Source: an uncultured Bacilli bacterium (GTDB lineage: Bacteria > Bacillota_I > Bacilli_A > RF39 > UBA660). From it: DNA of 41,259 nucleotides. Below are positions 34,075 to 41,259 of the stretch, piece by piece. Made by a program: the position numbers and the translations under genes. The DNA is taken from NCBI GenBank assembly GCA_947623815.1, contig CANQHO010000004.1, forward strand, positions 1 through 41,259. Reading direction: 5' to 3'. Position 1 is the first letter of the stretch; every line of letters begins with the position of its first letter. The notes below the pieces were generated by a model. That model searched no databases, was not told the DNA's origin, and was given only the letters and a program-made list of their open reading frames with translations.

Positions 34075-34605
34075 TTATGCCGCTTTTTTACCGACTTTAC
34101 GATTTATGTGTTCATCGGCATAACGAATTCCTTTTCCTTTGTAAGGTTCTGGTCTTCTTATATCTCTTATTTCAGCAGCAAATTTTCCAACTAATGCTTT
34201 ATCGATACCTCTAATAAATAATTCAGTATTGCTTGGAGCTTCTAAAGTTATTCCTTTTGGTGCTTCAACAATAACTGGATGAGAATATCCGGCATTTACT
34301 GTTAGTTTACTTCCGGAAACTTGGAAACGATAACCAACACCTACTATTTCTAATTTCTTTTCAAATCCTTTTGTGACACCATCGATCATGTTTTTTATTA
34401 GTGCATTAGCAGTTCCATGAAATTTTTTATAAGTGTCATCTTTTCTGTTAACAACTATTTGATTATCTTGTTGTTCAACAGTTATGTTTTCATTGATAAT
34501 TGTAGAAAGTTCTCCTTTAGGACCAACTACTTTCACACAATTACCGTCGATAGTTACTTGTACACCTTCAGGTATATCTAATTTTCTTAAACCAATTCGA
34601 CTCAT
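34075..34605 (-). CDS. rplF: ribosomal protein L6
   Basis: 176 residues, the normal length. MSRIGLRKLDIPEGVQVTID and the C-terminal PEPYKGKGIRYADEHINRKV are diagnostic. It sits at the base of the large-subunit stalk, near the factor-binding site. It begins 16 nt after rpsH. Confidence 0.98.
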   Translation of the reverse strand: MSRIGLRKLDIPEGVQVTIDGNCVKVVGPKGELSTIINENITVEQQDNQIVVNRKDDTYKKFHGTANALIKNMIDGVTKGFEKKLEIVGVGYRFQVSGSKLTVNAGYSHPVIVEAPKGITLEAPSNTELFIRGIDKALVGKFAAEIRDIRRPEPYKGKGIRYADEHINRKVGKKAA

Positions 34606-34621
34606 AGTTTATCCTCACTTT

Positions 34622-35014
34622 CTACCAAATGTAAGCTAAAACTTCTCCACCTAATGATTGTTTTCTTGCTTCTTTATCAGTCATCAATCCTTTTGATGTT
34701 GATATAATGGCAATTCCTAAACCATTTAATACAGTTGGGATTTCTTCGGTTTTAGCATAGACACGTAATCCTGGTTTTGAAATTCTTTTTAATCCAGAGA
34801 TGATACGTTCTTTTGTATCGCTGTATTTTAATGTTAGTACTAGGATACTTTGAACATTACTTTTTTTTACTTTGTAATCAGCAATAAATCCTTCGTTTTT
34901 TAAAATAGCAGCAATTCCTTCTTTCATTTTTGAAGTTGGCATTTCAACTTCTTTATACTTCATTTGATTCGCATTACGAATTCTTGTAAGCATATCTGCG
35001 ATTGGATCTGTCAT
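34622..35014 (-). CDS. rpsH: ribosomal protein S8
   Basis: 130 residues. [40 protein letters not shown] and the end [20 protein letters not shown] match the family. In many bacteria S8 is the translational repressor of the spc operon, acting at rplE. I cannot recognise its binding structure by eye here. Confidence 0.98.
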   Translation of the reverse strand: MTDPIADMLTRIRNANQMKYKEVEMPTSKMKEGIAAILKNEGFIADYKVKKSNVQSILVLTLKYSDTKERIISGLKRISKPGLRVYAKTEEIPTVLNGLGIAIISTSKGLMTDKEARKQSLGGEVLAYIW

Positions 35015-35028
35015 CTAATCCCTCCTTC

Positions 35029-35214
35029 TTACCAACTAGATTTTTTCATTCCAGGGATTTGTCCTTTATACGCTAATTCTCTAAAGCAAATACGACAAAT
35101 TCCATATTTTTTAAGAACAGCATGTGGTCTTCCGCAACGAGAACATCTAGTATATTCACGCACTTTAAACTTTGCTTTTCTTTTTTGTTTTTCTTTTAAG
35201 CTTTTCTTAGCCAT
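35029..35214 (-). CDS. rpsN: ribosomal protein S14, zinc type
   Basis: 61 residues, the short zinc-binding form: [20 protein letters not shown] holds four Cys (CxxC...CxxC). [20 protein letters not shown] is the N-terminus. This form (often called rpsN1 or type Z) is typical of Bacillota. It lies 15 nt after rplE. Confidence 0.98.
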   Translation of the reverse strand: MAKKSLKEKQKRKAKFKVREYTRCSRCGRPHAVLKKYGICRICFRELAYKGQIPGMKKSSW

Positions 35215-35229
35215 ATTTTCCTCCTAATC

Positions 35230-35769
35230 TTACTTTTTAAAAGGCATTCCAAACCCTTTTAAAAGAGCAAGTGCTTCTTCATTTGTTTTTGCTGTTGTAA
35301 CAAAAACAATATCCATACCACGTAATTTTACAACATCATCATAGTTTATTTCTGTAAAAATTAGTTGTTCTGTTAAACCTAAAGTATAGTTTCCTCTTCC
35401 ATCAAATGACTTTGGAGAAATTCCTCTAAAGTCTCTAACCCGAGGAAGTGTAATACTAATTAGTTTATCTAAAAAGTTATACATATTTTCTCCTCTTAGA
35501 GTAACTTTACAACCAATTCCTTGTCCGGCTCTAATTTTAAAACCAGCGATTGATTTTTTTGATTTTGTAATAATTGGTTTTTGTCCAGTTATTGCTTCTA
35601 AATCACGAGCAGCGGCTTCAAGTAATTTTGAATTACTTGCTCCATCTCCTACTCCAATGTTGACAACTATTTTTTCTAATTTTGGTGCTTCCATTACGTT
35701 TTTATAAGCAAATTGTTCTTTTAAACTAGGTACAATCTCTTCTATATATTTTGCTTTTAGGCGGTTCAT
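35230..35769 (-). CDS. rplE: ribosomal protein L5
   Basis: 179 residues from the second ATG of ATGATG (35769), which matches the family start MNRLKxKYxxEI and is about 6 nt from GGAGG; the first ATG would add one Met. [36 protein letters not shown] and [17 protein letters not shown] are diagnostic. Binds 5S rRNA. It follows rplX by 18 nt. Confidence 0.97.
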   Translation of the reverse strand: MNRLKAKYIEEIVPSLKEQFAYKNVMEAPKLEKIVVNIGVGDGASNSKLLEAAARDLEAITGQKPIITKSKKSIAGFKIRAGQGIGCKVTLRGENMYNFLDKLISITLPRVRDFRGISPKSFDGRGNYTLGLTEQLIFTEINYDDVVKLRGMDIVFVTTAKTNEEALALLKGFGMPFKK

Positions 35770-35787
35770 CATTTCCCTCCTTCCAAA

Positions 35788-36096
35788 TTAGTCAAGGTTT
35801 TCGCCTGACTTTTTAGAAATTCTAATTTTTTTACCTTTTTTATCTACTGTATGTCCAATTCTGGTTCTTTTCTTTGTTTTTGGGTCAATCATCATTACAT
35901 TAGATACATGGATAGAAGCTTCTATTTCTTCGATACTTCCGGCTGTTTGTCCATTGCCTTTAACATGTTTTTTTACTATGTTAATTCCTTCGACAACAAC
36001 TCTATCATTTTTACGATCAACAGTTAAAATTTTACCTTCTTTTCCTTTATCTTTTCCAGCAATGACAACAACTTTATCTCCAACTTTAAAGTTCAT
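35788..36096 (-). CDS. rplX: ribosomal protein L24
   Basis: 102 residues. [20 protein letters not shown] is the KOW motif, and [20 protein letters not shown] and [15 protein letters not shown] complete the family. Assembly-initiator protein of the large subunit. It begins 16 nt after rplN. Confidence 0.97.
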   Translation of the reverse strand: MNFKVGDKVVVIAGKDKGKEGKILTVDRKNDRVVVEGINIVKKHVKGNGQTAGSIEEIEASIHVSNVMMIDPKTKKRTRIGHTVDKKGKKIRISKKSGENLD

Positions 36097-36112
36097 GTCT
36101 TATCCTCCTTGG

Positions 36113-36481
36113 TTATAAAACTTCTTTAGCAAGTGATACAATTTTCATAAATTCTTTATCTCTTAATTCACGTGCTACTGGTCCAAAAATACGAGTTCCA
36201 ACTGGGGTTTTATCATCTTTAATTAAAACACAAGCATTATCATCAAATTTGATATATGAACCATCTTCTCTTCTTAGACCAAATTTACTTCTAACTATAA
36301 CAGCCTTTGCCACTTTCCCTTTTTTAATAGTTCCGTTAGGTAAGGCTTTTTTTACAGTTACGGTAACAATATCACCAATATTACCAGTTTTTACTTTGCT
36401 TCCACCTAGAACACGAATAATTGATACTTCTTTAGCTCCAGAATTGTCAGCAACTTTTAAACGGCTTTCTTGTTGTACCAT
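36113..36481 (-). CDS. rplN: ribosomal protein L14
   Basis: 122 residues. [20 protein letters not shown] and [20 protein letters not shown] are diagnostic. It lies at the subunit interface of the large subunit. The gene starts 18 nt after rpsQ with an AGGAGG site. Confidence 0.98.
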   Translation of the reverse strand: MVQQESRLKVADNSGAKEVSIIRVLGGSKVKTGNIGDIVTVTVKKALPNGTIKKGKVAKAVIVRSKFGLRREDGSYIKFDDNACVLIKDDKTPVGTRIFGPVARELRDKEFMKIVSLAKEVL

Positions 36482-36499
36482 ATTTATCCTCCTTTACAA

Positions 36500-36754
36500 T
36501 TATAAGATAATTGCTTTCTCTACGATTTCTACTAAACGGAAATGTTTTGTGCGAGATAGCGGTCTTGTTTCAACGATACGTACTATATCTCCAACTTTTG
36601 CTTCATTTTTTTCATCATGAGCAGCATATTTTTTTGAATATTTTTTTCTTTTACCATATAATGGATCTTTTTTATATGTTTCAACTAAAACTGTAATAGT
36701 TTTATCTGTTTTGTCACTTACGACTTTTCCTACTAATTCACGTTTTGATTCCAT
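36500..36754 (-). CDS. rpsQ: ribosomal protein S17
   Basis: 84 residues. [20 protein letters not shown] and [20 protein letters not shown] fit the family. An early assembly protein of the small subunit. Its start shares one base with the rpmC stop (TAATG). Confidence 0.98.
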   Translation of the reverse strand: MESKRELVGKVVSDKTDKTITVLVETYKKDPLYGKRKKYSKKYAAHDEKNEAKVGDIVRIVETRPLSRTKHFRLVEIVEKAIIL

Positions 36755-36951
36755 TATTTAACTTCCTCCTTACGTTCGTTTAACACCGTTTTCATACGGG
36801 CAACAAACTTTCTTAATTCTTTAATTCTAGAAGGCTTTTCAAGATTACCAGCAGAATTTTGGAAACGTAAATTAAATAGTTCTTTTTCAGTTTCTTCTAT
36901 TTTGGCTACGATTTCTTCATTAGATAAGTTTCTAATTTCTTCCATCTTCAC
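36754..36951 (-). CDS. rpmC: ribosomal protein L29
   Basis: 65 residues. The probable start is GTG at 36951, giving [20 protein letters not shown], which aligns with the usual MKxxEIRxLS start. GGTGAG lies just before it. The nearest ATG (36945) would lose two residues, and a GTG at 36960 overlaps the binding site. [19 protein letters not shown] and [12 protein letters not shown] are family marks. It overlaps the 3' end of rplP by 20 nt. Confidence 0.93.
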   Translation of the reverse strand: MKMEEIRNLSNEEIVAKIEETEKELFNLRFQNSAGNLEKPSRIKELRKFVARMKTVLNERKEEVK

Positions 36952-37372
36952 GTTTCTCACCGCTTTCTTTTTTTACAAATTTACAACGAATTGGCAATTT
37001 ATGCATTGCTAAACGTAATGCTTCTCTTGCTACTTCTTCATCAACTCCAGCTATTTCAAACATTATTTTTCCTTGTTTTACAACAGCTACCCATTGTTCT
37101 GGTTGACCTTTACCTTTACCCATACGAGTTTCCAAAGGTATTTTAGTTAATGATAAGTGTGGGAAAATATTTATCCAAATTTTTCCTCCACGTTTCATAT
37201 AACGGTTCATAGCTACACGAGCTGCTTCAATTTGTTGTTGCGTTATCCAAGCACCTTCTAATGCCATCAAACCGTAATCACCAAAATGTAATTCTGTATT
37301 ACCTTTAGCTTTTCCTTCATAAGGTATTCTATGAGGTTTACGGTATTTAGTTTTTTTTGGTATTAGTGCCAT
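36932..37372 (-). CDS. rplP: ribosomal protein L16
   Basis: 146 residues from the ATG at 37372 ([20 protein letters not shown]), preceded by GGGGTGGGG. The upstream in-frame start (37399) would add nine residues absent from the family. [20 protein letters not shown] and [20 protein letters not shown] are diagnostic. Near the peptidyl-transferase centre. It overlaps the 3' end of rpsC by 26 nt. Confidence 0.97.
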   Translation of the reverse strand: MALIPKKTKYRKPHRIPYEGKAKGNTELHFGDYGLMALEGAWITQQQIEAARVAMNRYMKRGGKIWINIFPHLSLTKIPLETRMGKGKGQPEQWVAVVKQGKIMFEIAGVDEEVAREALRLAMHKLPIRCKFVKKESGEKREDGRN

Positions 37373-38021
37373 TTTCCCCACCCCTTTCTTTTGAGGCAAG
37401 AATTTCGCCTTTATAAATCCATACTTTTACTCCTATTTTTCCATAGGTAGTATCTGCTTCTTTATGAGCATAATCAATATCTGCTCTAAGTGTATGTAAT
37501 GGAACATTTCCTTCTACATAATGTTCGGTACGAGCCATATCTGCTCCACCAAGACGTCCTGATACTGCGGTTTTAATTCCTTTAGCACCGGCTTTCATAG
37601 CATTCCTAATAGCTCTTTTTTGAGCAATACGGAATGATACTCTGTTTTCAATTTGATGAGCAATATTTTCAGCTACTAAAGCAGCATCGATATCTGGTTT
37701 TTTAATTTCTTTAATTGATATTTGTATATCTTCTTTTACTAATTTAGCTAATTCTTTCTTTAATTTTTCTATTTCTTCTCCACCATGTCCTATAATAACA
37801 CCTGGTTTTGCAGTGTTGATAATGACATTAGTTTTATCCTTAGTTCTTTCAATTAAGATACTAGATACTGAAGCATTTTTTAATTTTTTTTCTAAAAATG
37901 TTCTAATATCATTATCTCTTTTTAGAAAAGTGGCAAAGTCTTTTTTCTCGGCATACCAAGTTGATTGCCAAGTTTTGTTAATACCTAGGCGTAGTCCGCC
38001 TGGATGTACTTTTTGTCCCAC
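37347..38021 (-). CDS. rpsC: ribosomal protein S3
   Basis: 224 residues. The start is GTG at 38021 behind AGGAGG ([20 protein letters not shown]). The KH domain ([20 protein letters not shown]) and [20 protein letters not shown] and [20 protein letters not shown] are diagnostic. It lies at the mRNA entry channel. A tail of about 14 charged residues overlaps the rplP start. Confidence 0.98.
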   Translation of the reverse strand: MGQKVHPGGLRLGINKTWQSTWYAEKKDFATFLKRDNDIRTFLEKKLKNASVSSILIERTKDKTNVIINTAKPGVIIGHGGEEIEKLKKELAKLVKEDIQISIKEIKKPDIDAALVAENIAHQIENRVSFRIAQKRAIRNAMKAGAKGIKTAVSGRLGGADMARTEHYVEGNVPLHTLRADIDYAHKEADTTYGKIGVKVWIYKGEILASKERGGENGTNTKKN

Positions 38022-38036
38022 GAGTATTCCTCCTTA

Positions 38037-38372
38037 TTATTTTTCGTCACTAACAACGATTGTAATATGACTGGTTCTTTTTTTAATAGGATCGATATGT
38101 CCTCTTGAACCAAATCTATAACGTTTCATAGTTTGACCTTCGTTTATATATGCTTCTTTTACATATAAATTTTCTTTATCCATATTAAAATTGTGTTCGG
38201 CATTGGCAACTGCAGACACTAAAACTTTTTTAATCAAGCGAGCTGCTTCTTTGTTTATATTACTTAAAATCACGTCTGCTTCTTCTACATCTTTTCCTCT
38301 AACTAAATCGATAACTAAACGGGCTTTACGAGGAGCGATGCGTACACCTTTAGCTATTGCTTTTGCTTCCAT
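38037..38372 (-). CDS. rplV: ribosomal protein L22
   Basis: 111 residues. [20 protein letters not shown] and [20 protein letters not shown] with [17 protein letters not shown] match the family. Its loop lines the peptide exit tunnel. It starts 23 nt after rpsS. Confidence 0.98.
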   Translation of the reverse strand: MEAKAIAKGVRIAPRKARLVIDLVRGKDVEEADVILSNINKEAARLIKKVLVSAVANAEHNFNMDKENLYVKEAYINEGQTMKRYRFGSRGHIDPIKKRTSHITIVVSDEK

Positions 38373-38395
38373 TATTTTAATCTCCTTTCAAATCC

Positions 38396-38668
38396 CTATT
38401 TTTTCTTTTTATCATCACCGTGTCCACCGAATGTTCTAGTAGGTACAAATTCACCTAATTTGTGACCAACCATATCTTCTGTTACATATACAGGCACATG
38501 TTGTTTTCCATTATGAACAGCAAATGTTAATCCCACAAAACTAGGATAAATTGTAGAACGGCGTGACCAAGTTTTAATGACTTCTTTTTTACCTTCAGCA
38601 TTTACTTTTTCTACTTTTTTTAGTAAATGTTCATCGGCAAAAGGTCCCTTTTTTATACTTCTTGCCAT
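38396..38668 (-). CDS. rpsS: ribosomal protein S19
   Basis: 90 residues. [40 protein letters not shown] and [11 protein letters not shown] are diagnostic. Small-subunit head protein that pairs with S13. It begins 15 nt after rplB. Confidence 0.98.
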   Translation of the reverse strand: MARSIKKGPFADEHLLKKVEKVNAEGKKEVIKTWSRRSTIYPSFVGLTFAVHNGKQHVPVYVTEDMVGHKLGEFVPTRTFGGHGDDKKKK

Positions 38669-38683
38669 TTAAATCATCCTTTC

Positions 38684-39514
38684 TTATTTTTTACGACGAC
38701 GAACGATCAATTTATCTGATTGTTTCTTATTTTTGCGTGTCTTATATCCAAGTGCTGGTTTACCCCAAGGAGTAACAGGTCCTTTACGTCCTATTGGTGC
38801 ACGACCTTCTCCACCACCATGTGGGTGATCATTTGGATTCATAACAGAACCACGAACTGTTGGGCGAATTCCCATATGTCTTTTACGACCTGCTTTTCCT
38901 AAATTAACTAATTCGTGATCAGCATTTCCTACTTCTCCAATAGTAGCACGACATGTGCTTAAAACTTTTCTTACTTCTCCACTAGTTAGTCTAAGTAAAG
39001 TGTATTTTCCTTCACGTCCTAGTATTTGAACACTAGAACCAGCAGAACGAGCTAATTGTCCACCTTTTCCAGCTTTTAATTCAACATTGTGAACCATCGT
39101 TCCTTCAGGAATGTTGGCAAGTGGTAAACTATTTCCTACTTTTATGTCAGCATTTTCGCCACTTTCAATAACATTTCCTACTTTTAATCCTTTTGGAGCT
39201 AATATATATCTTTTTTCTCCATCAGCATAAGTAATTAAAGCAATATTGGCACTTCTATTTGGATCGTATTCAATTGATGAAACAGTACCTAAAACTCCAT
39301 CTTTATTTCTTTTGAAATCTATAATACGATATTTCCTTTTGGCTCCGCCACCACGATGTCTAACTGTGATGCGACCTTGATTATTACGACCACCATTTTT
39401 TTTGATTGTCACTAATAATGTTTTTTCTGGTGTAGAGGTTGTGATTACTTCATTATCTAATGTAGTCATTCCACGACGACCATTGGTTGTTGCTTTATAA
39501 GTTTTAATCGCCAT
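38684..39514 (-). CDS. rplB: ribosomal protein L2
   Basis: 276 residues, the normal length. [40 protein letters not shown] and [20 protein letters not shown] (with the essential His of the GGGEGR segment) are diagnostic. It is a core protein near the peptidyl-transferase centre. Confidence 0.99.
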   Translation of the reverse strand: MAIKTYKATTNGRRGMTTLDNEVITTSTPEKTLLVTIKKNGGRNNQGRITVRHRGGGAKRKYRIIDFKRNKDGVLGTVSSIEYDPNRSANIALITYADGEKRYILAPKGLKVGNVIESGENADIKVGNSLPLANIPEGTMVHNVELKAGKGGQLARSAGSSVQILGREGKYTLLRLTSGEVRKVLSTCRATIGEVGNADHELVNLGKAGRKRHMGIRPTVRGSVMNPNDHPHGGGEGRAPIGRKGPVTPWGKPALGYKTRKNKKQSDKLIVRRRKK

Positions 39515-39526
39515 TATATCCCTCCT

Positions 39527-39805
39527 TTAGTTTAGTTCGATTGAACTTCCTTCTTTTAATTTTACTATTGCTTTTTTTACTCTATTTGTTTTTCCAACGT
39601 AACGTCCTACTCTTCTTTTTTTAGGTTTTACGTTGATTGTATTTACTTTTTCTACTTCAACACCAAATATTTTTTCCACAGCCTGTTTAATTTGAGTTTT
39701 ATTAGCATTTATATCTACTTTAAATACTACAATATTTTTTTGTCCCAAATCCGCTGTTTTTTCGGTAATGACTGGTGCTTTAATTACATTGTTATATGAA
39801 TTCAT
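39527..39805 (-). CDS. rplW: ribosomal protein L23
   Basis: 92 residues. VIKAPVITEKTADLGQKNIV and FGVEVEKVNTINVKPKKRRV are family marks. It sits at the exit of the peptide tunnel, where trigger factor and signal recognition particle dock. Its start shares one base with the rplD stop (TAATG). Confidence 0.97.
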   Translation of the reverse strand: MNSYNNVIKAPVITEKTADLGQKNIVVFKVDINANKTQIKQAVEKIFGVEVEKVNTINVKPKKRRVGRYVGKTNRVKKAIVKLKEGSSIELN

Positions 39806-40428
39806 TATACAAGCACCTCCTCAATTCTTTCTATTGCTTTTGACGTAATTAGCATTTTATCAGCAGCAATAATATCATATGTGTTTATTTCATCAGCAGC
39901 AAGTAAAACAATATTTTCTAAGTTACGAGTTGCTAAAATAAGGTTGTCTGTCAATTCATCAGTAACTATTAAAGTTTTTCCTTCTACTTTTAAATCAGAT
40001 AATATTTTAATCATATCTTTTGTTTTTAAACTTTCGATATTTAATGAATCAACAACAGTAATTTCATTGTCTAATTCTTTATAAGATAAAGCTGATTTTA
40101 AAGCTAATCTTCTTTCTTTTTTGTTTTGTTTTTTATCATAACTTCTTGGATGAGGTCCAAATACAATTCCACCTTTAATCCATTGTGCTGCTCTAGTTGA
40201 TCCTTGACGAGCACGACCAGTTCCTTTTTGGCGCCATGGTTTTCTTCCACCACCGCTTACTTCACTACGTGTTTTAGTATCATGAGTACCTTGTCTTAAA
40301 GCACTTCTTGTTTTCATAAGAGCGTCGTATAATACACTGTCATTTGGTGTAATTCCCCAAATTTGTTCATTTAATGTAATATCTCCGACTTTTTTTCCTT
40401 CGATATTCAAAATGTCATGTTTTTTCAT
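39805..40428 (-). CDS. rplD: ribosomal protein L4
   Basis: 207 residues. RQGTHDTKTRSEVSGGGRKP, WRQKGTGRARQGSTRAAQWI and GGIVFGPHPRSY are diagnostic of the L4 loop. In several bacteria L4 represses its own operon by acting on the leader; that leader is not in the window. It follows rplC by 10 nt. Confidence 0.98.
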   Translation of the reverse strand: MKKHDILNIEGKKVGDITLNEQIWGITPNDSVLYDALMKTRSALRQGTHDTKTRSEVSGGGRKPWRQKGTGRARQGSTRAAQWIKGGIVFGPHPRSYDKKQNKKERRLALKSALSYKELDNEITVVDSLNIESLKTKDMIKILSDLKVEGKTLIVTDELTDNLILATRNLENIVLLAADEINTYDIIAADKMLITSKAIERIEEVLV

Positions 40429-40438
40429 TTTTGACCTC

Positions 40439-41185
40439 CTATTCTTCTACACTTTCTTGTGTTTCTTCTGTTTGTTCACTTAGTGTTTCAGGAGTTTCTT
40501 CTTTTTGAGGTTCTTCAACTATATATGTGTGAAGTTTTTCAACCTCATTAACTTTTCCAGGATTTTTTACAGCAGTTTTAATAATTACTAAACCTTTTTT
40601 AGGTCCTGGAATATTTCCTTTGACTAAGATAACATTATTTTCTACATCGACAGCAACTATTTCAAGGTTTTGAATTGTTACTGTATTTACTCCCATATGT
40701 CCTGGTAATTTTTTACCTTTAAATACACGCATTGGTCGCATTGTTCCCATTGAACCTGGTCCTCTGTGATAATGTGAACCGTGCCCCATAGGTCCTCTTT
40801 GTTGGTTATGTCTTTTGATAACCCCTTGGAAACCTTTTCCTTTTGAAGTTCCTGTTACATCAACAACTTCTCCTTCGGTAAAGATGTCTACTTTTACTTC
40901 TTGTCCTAATGTATAGTTATTTACATCTACACCTCTTATTTCTCTAAAGAAGCGCTTAGGTGTAGTTTTTGCTTTGTTGGTAATTCCAACAGAAGCTTTT
41001 GTCGCTAGCTTTTCTCTCTTTGTATCAAAACCAAGTTGAATTGCTTCGTAACCATCGTTTTCTTTAGTTTTTATTTGTGTTACAACATTTGGTTCAACTT
41101 CAACGATAGTAACTGGAATCAATTTACCTGATTCTGTAAATACTTGAGTCATATCGCCTTTACGACCTAAGATTCCTTTTATCAT
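40439..41185 (-). CDS. rplC: ribosomal protein L3 with acidic C-terminal extension
   Basis: 248 residues from the ATG at 41185 ([20 protein letters not shown]), the family start. In-frame ATGs at 41197 and a start at 41212 would add residues absent from homologues; the binding site AAGGAATG is 12 nt from the chosen ATG, so the start is not certain. [20 protein letters not shown] and [19 protein letters not shown] are diagnostic. L3 usually has about 210 residues; here an extra Glu/Thr-rich tail of about 35 residues follows ([18 protein letters not shown]). The usual GRKIGMTQ start reads GRKGDMTQ. Confidence 0.95.
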   Translation of the reverse strand: MIKGILGRKGDMTQVFTESGKLIPVTIVEVEPNVVTQIKTKENDGYEAIQLGFDTKREKLATKASVGITNKAKTTPKRFFREIRGVDVNNYTLGQEVKVDIFTEGEVVDVTGTSKGKGFQGVIKRHNQQRGPMGHGSHYHRGPGSMGTMRPMRVFKGKKLPGHMGVNTVTIQNLEIVAVDVENNVILVKGNIPGPKKGLVIIKTAVKNPGKVNEVEKLHTYIVEEPQKEETPETLSEQTEETQESVEE

Positions 41186-41259
41186 ATTTCTAATCATTCC
41201 TTTCCGTCTCACTGTGTTCGTCTTTAAGAAACAAACGACAATGAAAATAAAATCTTCAA

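Noticed and set aside
36249-36620. A + strand frame of 123 codons across rplN and rpsQ.
   Set aside because: It crosses two certain ribosomal genes and the gap between them in antisense, with no promoter or binding site.
1-41259. Alternative genetic code (UGA as Trp).
   Set aside because: UGA ends several genes at positions consistent with family length (for example 8591-8593, 16824-16826, 26100-26102), and conserved Trp residues are encoded by UGG.

Overview
The window is strongly AT-rich and is dominated by one strand: only two convincing protein genes read on the + strand. The ribosomal and housekeeping proteins are Bacillota-like (zinc-type S14, FeoA/FeoB, AGGAGG-type ribosome binding sites). 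UGA is used as a stop (for example at the ends of the 16824-18563 and 26100-26723 genes) and Trp is UGG, so this is not the Mycoplasma code 4. Together with the missing rpmD (L30) gene this suggests an uncultured low-GC Bacillota or near-Mycoplasmatota lineage, such as relatives of Erysipelotrichales or RF39. That placement is inference.

Right part (27.4-41.2 kb, all minus strand, transcribed right to left): a nearly complete S10-spc-alpha ribosomal superoperon, rplC-rplD-rplW-rplB-rpsS-rplV-rpsC-rplP-rpmC-rpsQ-rplN-rplX-rplE-rpsN-rpsH-rplF-rplR-rpsE-rplO-secY-adk-map-infA-rpmJ-rpsM-rpsK-rpoA-rplQ. Genes are packed with 0-25 nt gaps or short overlaps. The exception is a 97-nt infA-rpmJ gap that holds a strong nested hairpin. 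The operon ends in an intrinsic terminator overlapping the rplQ stop. rpsJ is not in the window.

Middle (5.8-27.3 kb): an accessory region. From right to left it holds a + strand GNAT gene divergent from a minus-strand run: a zinc-ribbon membrane protein, a DUF3592-like membrane protein, an M3-like metallopeptidase, a second HExxH protein, a GNAT, a subtilase broken by one in-frame TAA, and an S41-type peptidase. Then come a DUF4143-type AAA ATPase, and two ABC half-exporters with a TetR-type regulator and a 24-codon mini-gene between them, next to a consensus promoter with a 22-bp palindrome. Further left are a two-gene module of a small protein and an SF2 helicase carrying five exact 225-bp tandem repeats, a small coiled-coil protein, an SDR, a short UvrD-like helicase, a + strand hypothetical gene, a second S41 copy with palindromic operator-like sites, and an alpha/beta hydrolase.

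Left part (0-5.7 kb): a membrane-anchored protein of unknown function, the ferrous iron uptake pair feoA-feoB, a hypothetical gene, and a two-gene operon of a membrane coiled-coil protein and a membrane-anchored phosphodiester glycosidase (NAGPA-type). No rRNA, tRNA, CRISPR array, insertion sequence or replication origin was recognised, and no gene-free stretch exceeds 300 bases.
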